From contig PCVM01000008.1 in the NCBI GenBank assembly GCA_002796045.1, positions 1 through 7,521 of the forward strand: a stretch of 7,521 nt of DNA, written 5' to 3'. The position numbers and the translations under genes were made by a program. Below the pieces are notes generated by a model. That model was not told the origin of the DNA. It did no database searches and saw only the letters and a program-made list of their open reading frames with translations. This stretch comes from Candidatus Roizmanbacteria bacterium CG11_big_fil_rev_8_21_14_0_20_36_8 (lineage in GTDB: Bacteria > Patescibacteriota > Microgenomatia > UBA1406 > GWC2-37-13). Shown here piece by piece: positions 1-5,539 of this stretch (positions are counted from its first letter, which is position 1; each line of letters starts with the position of its first letter).

Positions 1-1
1 T

Positions 2-211
2 TATGCTGTACAAACTCCTGTTTTCGCATCTACTGATGATGTTGGTATTTTCAATGTGATGCCTTATGTTTCCTATCCGTATTCAAATAATTCAGTTCCA
101 TATTTTCATCCAAGAACTACAAATTCTGAACCACTAGACCCATTATTAGCCGTACCACAGATAGTTGCTCAAGATTTCGTCAGCATCACAGACCCATACA
201 TTCTTCACTAA
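2..211 (+). CDS. C-terminal fragment of an unrecognised protein
   Basis: An open frame enters from the left edge and ends at a TAA at 209-211, giving the last 69 residues of a larger protein. The start lies outside the window. The fragment begins YAVQTPVFAST and ends SITDPYILH. It is rich in Pro, Tyr, Ser, Thr and Asn, has no Lys or Cys and only one Arg. That composition would suit a secreted or cell-surface protein, but this is inference only. No motif, membrane segment or known domain is visible. The frame is supported by its uninterrupted length up to the window edge, by protein-like composition, and by the change to repeat-rich non-coding sequence right after the stop. Confidence 0.55.
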   Translation, partial: YAVQTPVFASTDDVGIFNVMPYVSYPYSNNSVPYFHPRTTNSEPLDPLLAVPQIVAQDFVSITDPYILH

Positions 212-216
212 ATAAA

Positions 217-240
217 AGTTGGTTTTTTTAACTACCAACT
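217..240 (-). terminator. Weak hairpin just after the first gene, possibly a minus-strand terminator
   Basis: AGTTGGT (217-223) pairs with ACCAACT (234-240), a 7-bp stem around a 10-base loop. On the plus strand the T-run (223-229) lies at the edge of the stem and in the loop, so this is not a classic terminator for the upstream gene. Read on the minus strand, the stem is followed by TTTTATTT, which is more terminator-like, but no minus-strand gene is seen nearby. Confidence 0.2.
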
Positions 241-250
241 ACTAACTACC
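230..250. repeat. Three tandem 7-bp repeats
   Basis: AACTACC (230-236), AACTACT (237-243) and AACTACC (244-250) stand head to tail with one mismatch. They lie between a T7 run and a T5A6 run, 18 bases after the stop of the first gene. The function is unknown. The array may be replication slippage or part of a 3' UTR structure. Confidence 0.6.
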
Positions 251-289
251 TTTTTAAAAAATCGGCTAAAATCCCGTCCCAGAGCCCTA

Positions 290-326
290 CTCACCGTAAG
301 GTTACCGTAACCGTTAAAACAACGGT
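290..326. repeat. ACCGTAA repeat and inverted-repeat cluster
   Basis: The word ACCGTAA occurs at 293-299 and again at 304-310, an 11-bp step that puts both copies on about the same helix face. TTACCGT (302-308) is inverted as ACGGTAA (322-328), and ACCGTT (310-315) can pair with AACGGT (321-326) over a 5-base loop. The decamer CTCACCGTAA (290-299) recurs inverted as TTACGGTGAG at 575-584. This is operator-like or RNA-structure-like, with no known match. Confidence 0.4.
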
Positions 327-348
327 AAAATGCCTGTTTGCCCTCCTA

Positions 349-389
349 GGATCGATTTTGATCCGTTTAATTTCGATTTAAAAACGGAT
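349..389. other. Two overlapping, mutually exclusive hairpins
   Basis: GGATC (349-353) pairs with GATCC (360-364) over a 6-base loop. ATCCGTTT (361-368) pairs with AAACGGAT (382-389) over a 13-base loop. The two stems share 361-364, so only one can form at a time. T5 follows at 394-398. The layout resembles an attenuator switch, but no transcript or ligand class can be named. Confidence 0.25.
354..370 (-). repeat. Copy 1 of the TTAAAC-N-TCAAAATC motif (inverted)
   Basis: Read on the minus strand this is TTAAAC-GGA-TCAAAATC. It matches the copy at 448-464 except in two of the three central bases. It overlaps the alternative hairpins at 349-389. Confidence 0.5.
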
Positions 390-447
390 GACCCTTTTTG
401 GCAGTCATATACACAGTTATTTTTTGAGAACCGTCTTATTTTTGATT

Positions 448-464
448 TTAAACCGTTCAAAATC
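448..464 (+). repeat. Copy 2 of the TTAAAC-N-TCAAAATC motif
   Basis: TTAAAC-CGT-TCAAAATC. With four more bases on the left (from 444) it forms an imperfect 21-bp palindrome, GATTTT...AAAATC, with only one mismatched pair flanking the centre. That is the shape expected of a dimeric repressor site, although no regulator is identified. Confidence 0.5.
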
Positions 465-500
465 GCTGTAAATGAATAATTTATTTCAAATTTTCAAAAT

Positions 501-541
501 AACTATATCAATTACGATCGAACTATATCACTGTCGACAGT
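501..541. repeat. Decamer direct repeat beside a 12-bp palindrome
   Basis: AACTATATCA occurs at 501-510 and 521-530, exactly 20 bp (about two helical turns) apart. The spacer ends in the palindrome CGATCG. The second copy runs into a perfect 12-bp palindrome, ACTGTCGACAGT, at 530-541. An AT-rich stretch precedes the set. The arrangement is regular enough to suggest a protein-binding array, but its identity is unknown. Confidence 0.45.
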
Positions 542-596
542 TGACCTGCTTGTTCAAAGCCTCACAGAGCCATGTTACGGTGAGCAAAAAATCGTT

Positions 597-612
597 TTAA
601 ACTGTCAAAATC
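597..612 (+). repeat. Copy 3 of the TTAAAC-N-TCAAAATC motif
   Basis: TTAAAC-TG-TCAAAATC, one base shorter in the middle than copy 2. The match with copy 2 extends two more T's to the left. The sequence AAAAAATCG at 586-594, just upstream, also occurs at 256-264, where it is likewise followed by AAAATCC after a shorter gap. This suggests a partial fourth copy there. Confidence 0.5.
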
Positions 613-646
613 CATTTAAATACGAGCCCTCCCAAAGCCCCATAAA

Positions 647-679
647 ATAGGGATCATCCCGAAACGGGATGATCCCTAT
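647..679. promoter_or_regulatory. Perfect 15-bp-stem hairpin / twin palindromes upstream of holA
   Basis: ATAGGGATCATCCCG (647-661) is the exact reverse complement of CGGGATGATCCCTAT (665-679), with AAA between. Each arm is itself palindromic: GGGATCATCCC at 650-660 and GGGATGATCCC at 666-676, with centres 16 bp apart. It ends about 30 bp before the holA-like -10 box. No T-run follows on the plus strand. On the minus strand a short T-run (646-644) follows the stem. It could be a double operator, a weak minus-strand terminator or an RNA hairpin. Confidence 0.55.
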
Positions 680-709
680 CCGAAACCTTTCCACATCCCA
701 AACAATTGA

Positions 710-715
710 TATAAT
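710..715 (+). promoter_or_regulatory. Extended -10 box of the holA-like gene, leaderless arrangement
   Basis: A perfect TATAAT is preceded by TGA (707-709), which makes an extended -10. It ends 7 bases before the ATG at 723, so transcription should start at or next to the A of the start codon. The best -35 candidate, TTTCCA at 688-693, is weak, as expected when an extended -10 is present. There is no Shine-Dalgarno sequence. Confidence 0.6.
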
Positions 716-722
716 AACCATT

Positions 723-1421
723 ATGCTCACAGTCATCGCCGGCGAGGATATTGTTGCCTCTCGTAAAAAACTTCTTGAAGTTAAGACAGACTACGTCTCG
801 AAAAAATACAATCCAGTATTTTTAGCGCTTTCAAACATACTTGATGAAATAAAGATAGATGAGCAGGAAGTAAATTTATTTGGAGACTCGTCAGTATACT
901 TCATTGAAAATCTTTCAAAAAAGTACAACGGCAGACAAAAAACTGTTTTCAAAGATAGCATAGTTGAGTTTTCAAAAAACAGAAATATAACTCTTGTTGA
1001 CTGGGAAGCTGGAAAATCAGCCTATGATATATCAGGACTAAAGCGCATTGCAACAACTTTTATAGAGTGTAAACCGAGCAAATCAATTTTCGAGCTACTT
1101 GATTCATGCTACCCGAGGAATCTTAAAACGTTTATCAAATCATATAGAGAGTTAACATTGACCCAAGACGAGATGTTTATCTTCATAATGCTTGTCAAAC
1201 ATATTAGGAATCTTATCCTTGCCAAAGTTGATGCGTTGCCACAATCAATAAAGCCCTGGCAACGCAGCAAACTTACTCATCAAAGCGCACTTTGGACAGA
1301 AAAAAACCTAGTATCTTTTTACGATGGACTAGCAAAAATTGACATCGCTTTAAAAACCGGCGCGAGCTCGTACTCGATCGGACAGTCGCTCGAACTGCTT
1401 TTATGTTATTATGTGAGGTAG
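723..1421 (+). CDS. holA: DNA polymerase III delta-like subunit (clamp-loader subunit), short form
   Basis: The 232-residue protein begins MLTVIAGEDIVASRKKLLEV, which fits the first strand and helix of HolA-family proteins (hydrophobic strand, G-D/E, then a basic helix). It continues with an acidic strand-helix region, then a helical C-terminal part with FELLDSCYPRN (about residues 125-135), which resembles the F-x-L-x-D-x-x-x-x-R segment of delta subunits, and a Trp-containing helix (SALWTEKNLVSFYDGL). In bacteria delta opens the beta clamp as part of the clamp loader. The usual length is about 330-340 residues, so this form is short. I chose the start at 723 over an in-frame ATG at 669 because 669 lies inside the hairpin arm and the -10 box at 710-715 sits just before 723. 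The PMM gene follows after 27 bases. The assignment rests on overall pattern, not on a catalytic motif. Confidence 0.55.
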   Translation: MLTVIAGEDIVASRKKLLEVKTDYVSKKYNPVFLALSNILDEIKIDEQEVNLFGDSSVYFIENLSKKYNGRQKTVFKDSIVEFSKNRNITLVDWEAGKSAYDISGLKRIATTFIECKPSKSIFELLDSCYPRNLKTFIKSYRELTLTQDEMFIFIMLVKHIRNLILAKVDALPQSIKPWQRSKLTHQSALWTEKNLVSFYDGLAKIDIALKTGASSYSIGQSLELLLCYYVR

Positions 1422-1448
1422 ATCGCATACAAATTCAACTAAATTAAT

Positions 1449-2846
1449 ATGATAGACACCTCAATTTTTAAAGCTTACGATATTCGCGGAATTTACCCAA
1501 CTCAGATAAATGAAGAATGCATGGAAGATATTATCCGTGGAATTTATACATTTTTATCAAAAAGTATTAAACGGCGCGATATCTCAATAGTTATAGGTCA
1601 TGACATGAGATTATCTTCTCCAAGTCTTCATAAGATCGCAGTCGAGGTTCTTCAAAAATCAGGAGCACAAGTAATTGATATTGGCCTTGCAGCAACACCT
1701 TCTGTATATTTCACTATAAAAAAATATTCATATGATGCCGCTATTCAAATTAGCGCGTCTCATAATCCAAAAGAATATAACGGCATTAAAATTGTACGTC
1801 GAGATGGGGATGCATTGACCAAGATCGGGAAGCAAACCGGGATGGATGAAATTGTGAAAAATGTAACATCAAATTCATTTGCTGAATTTGTTGATGGAGG
1901 AAGTTATAAAAAGCTTGAAAACATTCTTGAGCTTGAGCTAGATGAGGCAATCACAGCTATTCCAACTGGAAACATAGATAAACTTAATGTAGTAGTTGAT
2001 CCAGCCAATGCAATGGGAATTCTCCCAGTTAAGGAATTATTTGGGAGATTTAACGCAAACTTGATTGAGATAAATTTCGAGCTTGACGGAACATTTCCTG
2101 TACATCAGGCTGATCCTTTGCAACACTCGACCCTCGTCGGACTCCAAAAAACTGTTCTTGACCAGAAGGCCGATCTTGGAATTGCGATTGACGGTGATGC
2201 AGATCGGGCCATGTTTATCGATGAGAAAGGAGAAATAATTCCTGCAACTTTGATTACAACTTTAATCGCATCCGAAATACTGAAGGAAAATCCAGGAGCA
2301 CGAATCCTTGTTGATATTCGCTACATCAGAAATGTCGAAGAGATGGTGACCAAACTTGGCGGAGTGGTAGGGTATACAAATATTGGACACGCATTGATAA
2401 CAAAACAGGTAAATGACGAAGGTGCGATCTTTGCCGGAGAATCATCAGGGCATTATTACTTTCAATCAATGGGAGGCTGTGAGAGCACTGTTCGAGTGAT
2501 TTTATATGTTCTTCGAGTTCTTGCTCGTGAAAATAAACCAATGTCTGAAATTATGAAACTGATTCAAAAGTCGATCGAGTCAGGTGAGTACAACTTTAAA
2601 TTAAAATCTGCATCTGATAAAGAGACTATTGTAAACAAATTGAAAGAGTTATACAAAGATGGAGAATTGAATGAGCTTGACGGAATAGCAATATCATATC
2701 CATCATGGAGATTTAGCGTTCGAAGTTCAAATACCGAGCCTTTACTGAGGTTGAATGTTGAAGGAGATACAAAAGAAATAGTTGATGAACAGACGCATAA
2801 AATACGAGAGATTATTCTTGGATTTGGAGCAGTAGTACATGTTTAA
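1449..2846 (+). CDS. manB: Phosphomannomutase / phosphoglucomutase (alpha-D-phosphohexomutase)
   Basis: This 465-residue enzyme has the usual family length. All four active-site loops are present in order: the phosphoserine loop ISASHNP (101-107, catalytic Ser104), the metal loop DGDADR (248-253), the sugar-binding loop GESSGH (330-335) and the phosphate loop RSSNTEP (425-431). The N-terminal FKAYDIRG (7-14) is also typical. The family interconverts 6-phospho- and 1-phospho-hexoses (mannose or glucose) through a 1,6-bisphosphate and supplies activated sugars for envelope glycans. Substrate preference cannot be read from the motifs. After GESSGHYYF comes SMGGCESTVRV, where the common form has a Y-A-D-S-G-like segment. 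There is no Shine-Dalgarno and no clear -10 before the ATG, so it is probably co-transcribed with the holA-like gene, which ends 27 bases upstream. The gene symbol reflects the family, not a proven substrate. Confidence 0.93.
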   Translation: MIDTSIFKAYDIRGIYPTQINEECMEDIIRGIYTFLSKSIKRRDISIVIGHDMRLSSPSLHKIAVEVLQKSGAQVIDIGLAATPSVYFTIKKYSYDAAIQISASHNPKEYNGIKIVRRDGDALTKIGKQTGMDEIVKNVTSNSFAEFVDGGSYKKLENILELELDEAITAIPTGNIDKLNVVVDPANAMGILPVKELFGRFNANLIEINFELDGTFPVHQADPLQHSTLVGLQKTVLDQKADLGIAIDGDADRAMFIDEKGEIIPATLITTLIASEILKENPGARILVDIRYIRNVEEMVTKLGGVVGYTNIGHALITKQVNDEGAIFAGESSGHYYFQSMGGCESTVRVILYVLRVLARENKPMSEIMKLIQKSIESGEYNFKLKSASDKETIVNKLKELYKDGELNELDGIAISYPSWRFSVRSSNTEPLLRLNVEGDTKEIVDEQTHKIREIILGFGAVVHV

Positions 2847-2861
2847 ATTCCGATTATAGAG

Positions 2862-2867
2862 TATAAT
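2862..2867 (+). promoter_or_regulatory. -10 box of the 542-residue membrane-protein gene, leaderless arrangement
   Basis: A perfect TATAAT lies in the 28-base gap after the PMM gene. Seven bases separate it from the ATG at 2875, placing the likely transcription start at or beside the start codon. No good -35 hexamer is seen at 16-18 bp, and no Shine-Dalgarno is present. It suggests this gene has its own promoter despite the tight spacing. Confidence 0.55.
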
Positions 2868-2874
2868 ATCAATC

Positions 2875-4503
2875 ATGTTTGATGAATCTTCGAAGAATAG
2901 GACTAATGACCAAATAAAACTTTCAAGCGTCACAGATAGACTCATAAATGCTATTTCAAATATAAGAAAGCGCGTTAATGCAGATGAATATACAAAGCTG
3001 ACCGTTTCTCAAACAGTGTCCTTTTTAGCTCTTGTGTATGAAAAAGTTAGAAATGCTATTGAATATAGAGAAGATCACCTGATAAGGCGCGCAGCAATAG
3101 AGCGGATCTTGAAAAGAAGACTCTCAATGAATATACAAGGAACAAATGAAGGTGAAAATGTTCTTCGAGAGCTTATGTGGGCCAGATATGTCACAAATGG
3201 TAGTCTTGGCGAAATTGATATTAAAGCAGTTCAAGAGATAATCAACCGTTTTCTATACATTAGATCACAGATAATGCAGGGTCGTAGTGGAAATGCACGA
3301 GCTTATTTTTCTGAATTTCTATATCAGTTAGTCACTGCTGAAATTGAAGAATTTTTGACACCTGCAGAATCTCAAAAAGAGGCTGATTTCAGCTACTACA
3401 TATTTCAAACTCTTAAAGAAAAAGTATCAATCGAAGATATTAAAGAAGAGCAAAAAGATGCTATATTATTCATTGCAATTGAAAAAGCATACCGAAAAAG
3501 CGATCAAGCATATCAACGATATCATATGTTTAGGCTTTTTTATAAACCTCTTTATGAGTATACACAAGAGGAAATAGAAGACTTAGTCCCGAAACTTGCA
3601 GATGTATTTTCGCGAATTGACAATCTGATCGCAAATACAATTGTAGAAAAAATAGTACGATTTATTCGCAAACAACTTCCTCCGTTTTTGATCCTTTTTC
3701 ATATATTTAGACAGTATGAACAATCAATTCCAAGCATTTTGTCAAGCCGTGCTTCGCTTTGGAGTCATGTTGATAAAGTTGCGAGGCAGAAATATTCACT
3801 TATTTCTTCTCGTCTAAATATGCTAGCTTTTCGAAGTTTGATTTATATCTTCCTTACTAAAATGCTTTTCGCACTGATTTTAGAAATTCCAGTCTCTAAA
3901 CTTCTTTATAATGAGGTTAATTACTTTGCCATAGGTGTAAATAGCCTTGCACCACCAGTTTTTATGCTTTTGATAATCTTCTCAGTGTCTGTTCCAGGTG
4001 ATCAAAATACAAAAAGAATTTTCAATAGAATTGTAGATATTATCGATGCGGACTCTACTTTTGAAAAAACTAAAGCATTTATTACAAGAAAAGCAAAACC
4101 TCGACGTCCAGTTTTAAATTTTGGCTTTACATTACTATACCTCACAACTTTTTTAGTAACTCTTTATGTTATACATGTTGGACTAAAGATGTTGAGCTTC
4201 AATTTATTAAGCGAAGCACTTTTCATATTTTTCATCAGCGTAGTTGCTTTTTTTGCATACCGTATTAAACAACTTTCCAATATGTATCGACTTATTGAAA
4301 AAACTGGCTTTTTCTCACCGGTTCTTGATTTTTTTTTCATGCCGATATTGTCTCTAGGTAAGTTCTTTAGCGAAGGTGTATCAAGATTAAATTTCTTTAT
4401 TCTCCTTTTTGATGTAATTATCGAGGCTCCATTTAAATTGATTATTGAGGTTATTGAAGAGTGGATTACTTTTGTGAGGCTTAAAAAAGAAGATATAGTC
4501 TAA
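2875..4503 (+). CDS. Large multi-pass membrane protein of unknown function, CPR-type
   Basis: The protein has 542 residues and no recognised functional domain. Residues 1-315 are soluble, charged and helical, with a conserved-looking segment LVYEKVRNAIEYREDHLIRR (53-72) and a basic stretch ERILKRRL (76-83). The C-terminal part is membrane-embedded. Likely transmembrane helices are at about 320-339, 352-373, 414-437 and 445-462, with two more hydrophobic amphipathic stretches at about 479-497 and 505-528. A charged tail, EEWITFVRLKKEDIV, closes it. There is no signal peptide, so the N-terminal domain is probably cytoplasmic. From memory, similar IYIFLTKM (323-330) and IEAPFK (516-521) signatures recur in uncharacterised CPR proteins, but I could not check this. 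It lies between PMM and Dus, 1 base before the Dus gene. No role should be assigned from that. Confidence 0.9.
   Translation: MFDESSKNRTNDQIKLSSVTDRLINAISNIRKRVNADEYTKLTVSQTVSFLALVYEKVRNAIEYREDHLIRRAAIERILKRRLSMNIQGTNEGENVLRELMWARYVTNGSLGEIDIKAVQEIINRFLYIRSQIMQGRSGNARAYFSEFLYQLVTAEIEEFLTPAESQKEADFSYYIFQTLKEKVSIEDIKEEQKDAILFIAIEKAYRKSDQAYQRYHMFRLFYKPLYEYTQEEIEDLVPKLADVFSRIDNLIANTIVEKIVRFIRKQLPPFLILFHIFRQYEQSIPSILSSRASLWSHVDKVARQKYSLISSRLNMLAFRSLIYIFLTKMLFALILEIPVSKLLYNEVNYFAIGVNSLAPPVFMLLIIFSVSVPGDQNTKRIFNRIVDIIDADSTFEKTKAFITRKAKPRRPVLNFGFTLLYLTTFLVTLYVIHVGLKMLSFNLLSEALFIFFISVVAFFAYRIKQLSNMYRLIEKTGFFSPVLDFFFMPILSLGKFFSEGVSRLNFFILLFDVIIEAPFKLIIEVIEEWITFVRLKKEDIV
4494..4499 (+). promoter_or_regulatory. 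Possible -10 box for the Dus gene inside the preceding gene
   Basis: TATAGT overlaps the last codons of the membrane-protein gene and ends 5 bases before the Dus ATG at 4505. It resembles the leaderless arrangements elsewhere in the window but the gap is shorter and it lies in coding sequence, so chance is a real alternative. Read-through from the upstream gene could also express Dus. Confidence 0.3.
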
Positions 4504-4504
4504 T

Positions 4505-5539
4505 ATGGCAGGTTGGTGCAACAAAAAGGTAATTGGTCTTTCTCCAATGGATGGCGTCACAGATGCGTCATTTCGCGCTATTATTGATAAATACGGTAGT
4601 CCAGATGTCCTATTCACTGAATTTCTCTCAGTTGAGGCAATCGTAAACGGATCAATTAATTCTTTACTTCCATTTGTTCGTGAAAAATCAGAAACCCCAA
4701 CTATTGCTCAAGTATATGGTTTAGACTTGCCTTCCTACATTTTGGCAACATTATTGGTATTAGAACTTGGATTTGATGGAATTGATATCAATATGGGTTG
4801 TCCTGCCAAGTCTATTGCTTATCATGGAGCAGGGGCTGGACTTATCCAAAATCCAAGTCATGCGAAACAGATTATTAAAACTGTCCAGACCACTTTTTTG
4901 GACTGGAAAAATGGATTAAGATTGAAGTCAGGGCAGCTTAAACCTGCAAAGTTCGAATGGATAAAGCAGAACAGGATTAAACGATCCAAGATTGATAATT
5001 TTCCAGTATCAATCAAGACTCGTATCGGCTATGATACGTCAACAGTTCAAAGCTGGATTTCACACCTTCTAGAATGTGAGCCTTATGCTATAACTATTCA
5101 TGGTCGAACACTTAAACAAATGTACAAAGATAAATCCGACTGGAATGAAATCCATAAGGCAGTAGTTTTGGCTAAAAATTCAAATACAAAAATTATTGGA
5201 AATGGCGATATTAAATCAGCAGGACAAGCAAATAACAAAATTAAGAAATATGATCTTGATGGTGTTCTCATCGGTCGAGCAAGTATGGGAAATCCATGGA
5301 TATTTAAAAGTATTGTTCCAACACCATATACGAGACTTACTGTGGCTCTTGAGCATGCTAGGCAGTTTGAGAAACTTACACCTTCTGGGAATTTTCAATC
5401 ACTTCGAAAACACTTTGCTTGGTACTCTAAGGGCTTTGATTATGCAGCAAGCGTTAGGAATAAGCTAATGCATGTGAACACTTATTCTGAAGTCAAGACA
5501 ATTCTCGACCCTTACTTTTTACTTTTGAAGGAGAAGTAA
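4505..5539 (+). CDS. dus: tRNA-dihydrouridine synthase (Dus family)
   Basis: The 344-residue FMN enzyme reduces specific uridines in the tRNA D-loop to dihydrouridine. TIM-barrel landmarks appear in order: GLSPMDGVTDASFR (11-24), AQVYG (68-72), DINMGCPAK (94-102, catalytic Cys99), VSIKTRIGYD (168-177), IHGRTLKQMY (198-207), GNGDI (232-236) and GVLIGRASMGNPWIF (253-267). The C-terminal helical tRNA-binding part has RKHFAWY (301-307), as in DusB-like proteins. Compared with my recollection of E. coli DusB, about 30-35 residues are inserted at roughly 130-165, before the VSIKTR strand. The subfamily and target position cannot be fixed. The start follows the previous stop by 1 base. The 3' end overlaps obg by 21 bp, convergently. 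Confidence 0.93.
   Translation: MAGWCNKKVIGLSPMDGVTDASFRAIIDKYGSPDVLFTEFLSVEAIVNGSINSLLPFVREKSETPTIAQVYGLDLPSYILATLLVLELGFDGIDINMGCPAKSIAYHGAGAGLIQNPSHAKQIIKTVQTTFLDWKNGLRLKSGQLKPAKFEWIKQNRIKRSKIDNFPVSIKTRIGYDTSTVQSWISHLLECEPYAITIHGRTLKQMYKDKSDWNEIHKAVVLAKNSNTKIIGNGDIKSAGQANNKIKKYDLDGVLIGRASMGNPWIFKSIVPTPYTRLTVALEHARQFEKLTPSGNFQSLRKHFAWYSKGFDYAASVRNKLMHVNTYSEVKTILDPYFLLLKEK

Larger units (their letters stand above)
212..722. other. Long non-coding, repeat-rich intergenic region
   Basis: About 510 bases carry no supported coding frame on either strand, which is long compared with the 1-28 base gaps between the plus-strand genes that follow. The region holds several short direct and inverted repeats, listed separately: tandem heptamers, a dispersed TTAAAC-N(2-3)-TCAAAATC motif, decamer repeats, a 12-bp palindrome, overlapping small hairpins and a perfect 15-bp-stem hairpin. 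The promoter of the holA-like gene is at its right end. I saw no match to SRP RNA, RNase P RNA or tmRNA core motifs. It could hold an unrecognised small RNA, a regulatory array or a chromosome-organisation site, and the sequence alone does not say which. Confidence 0.6.

Noticed and set aside
407..415. DnaA-box-like ATATACACA, suggesting a replication origin
   Set aside because: It is a single site with one mismatch to TTATNCACA, no cluster of boxes and no dnaA or dnaN nearby. I left origin as only one possible reading of the repeat region.
669..722. Upstream in-frame ATG at 669 as the start of the holA-like gene
   Set aside because: It lies inside the right arm of the perfect hairpin and upstream of the -10 box. 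The 18 extra residues do not look like the protein's start, while MLTVIAGED from 723 fits the family.
212..722. CRISPR array in the intergenic repeats
   Set aside because: The repeats are short (7-17 bases), mixed in orientation and irregularly spaced, with no cas genes.
5196..5468. 90-residue plus-strand frame within the Dus gene
   Set aside because: It is a shadow of the Dus frame, which carries all the family motifs. The alternative shows no recognisable domain.
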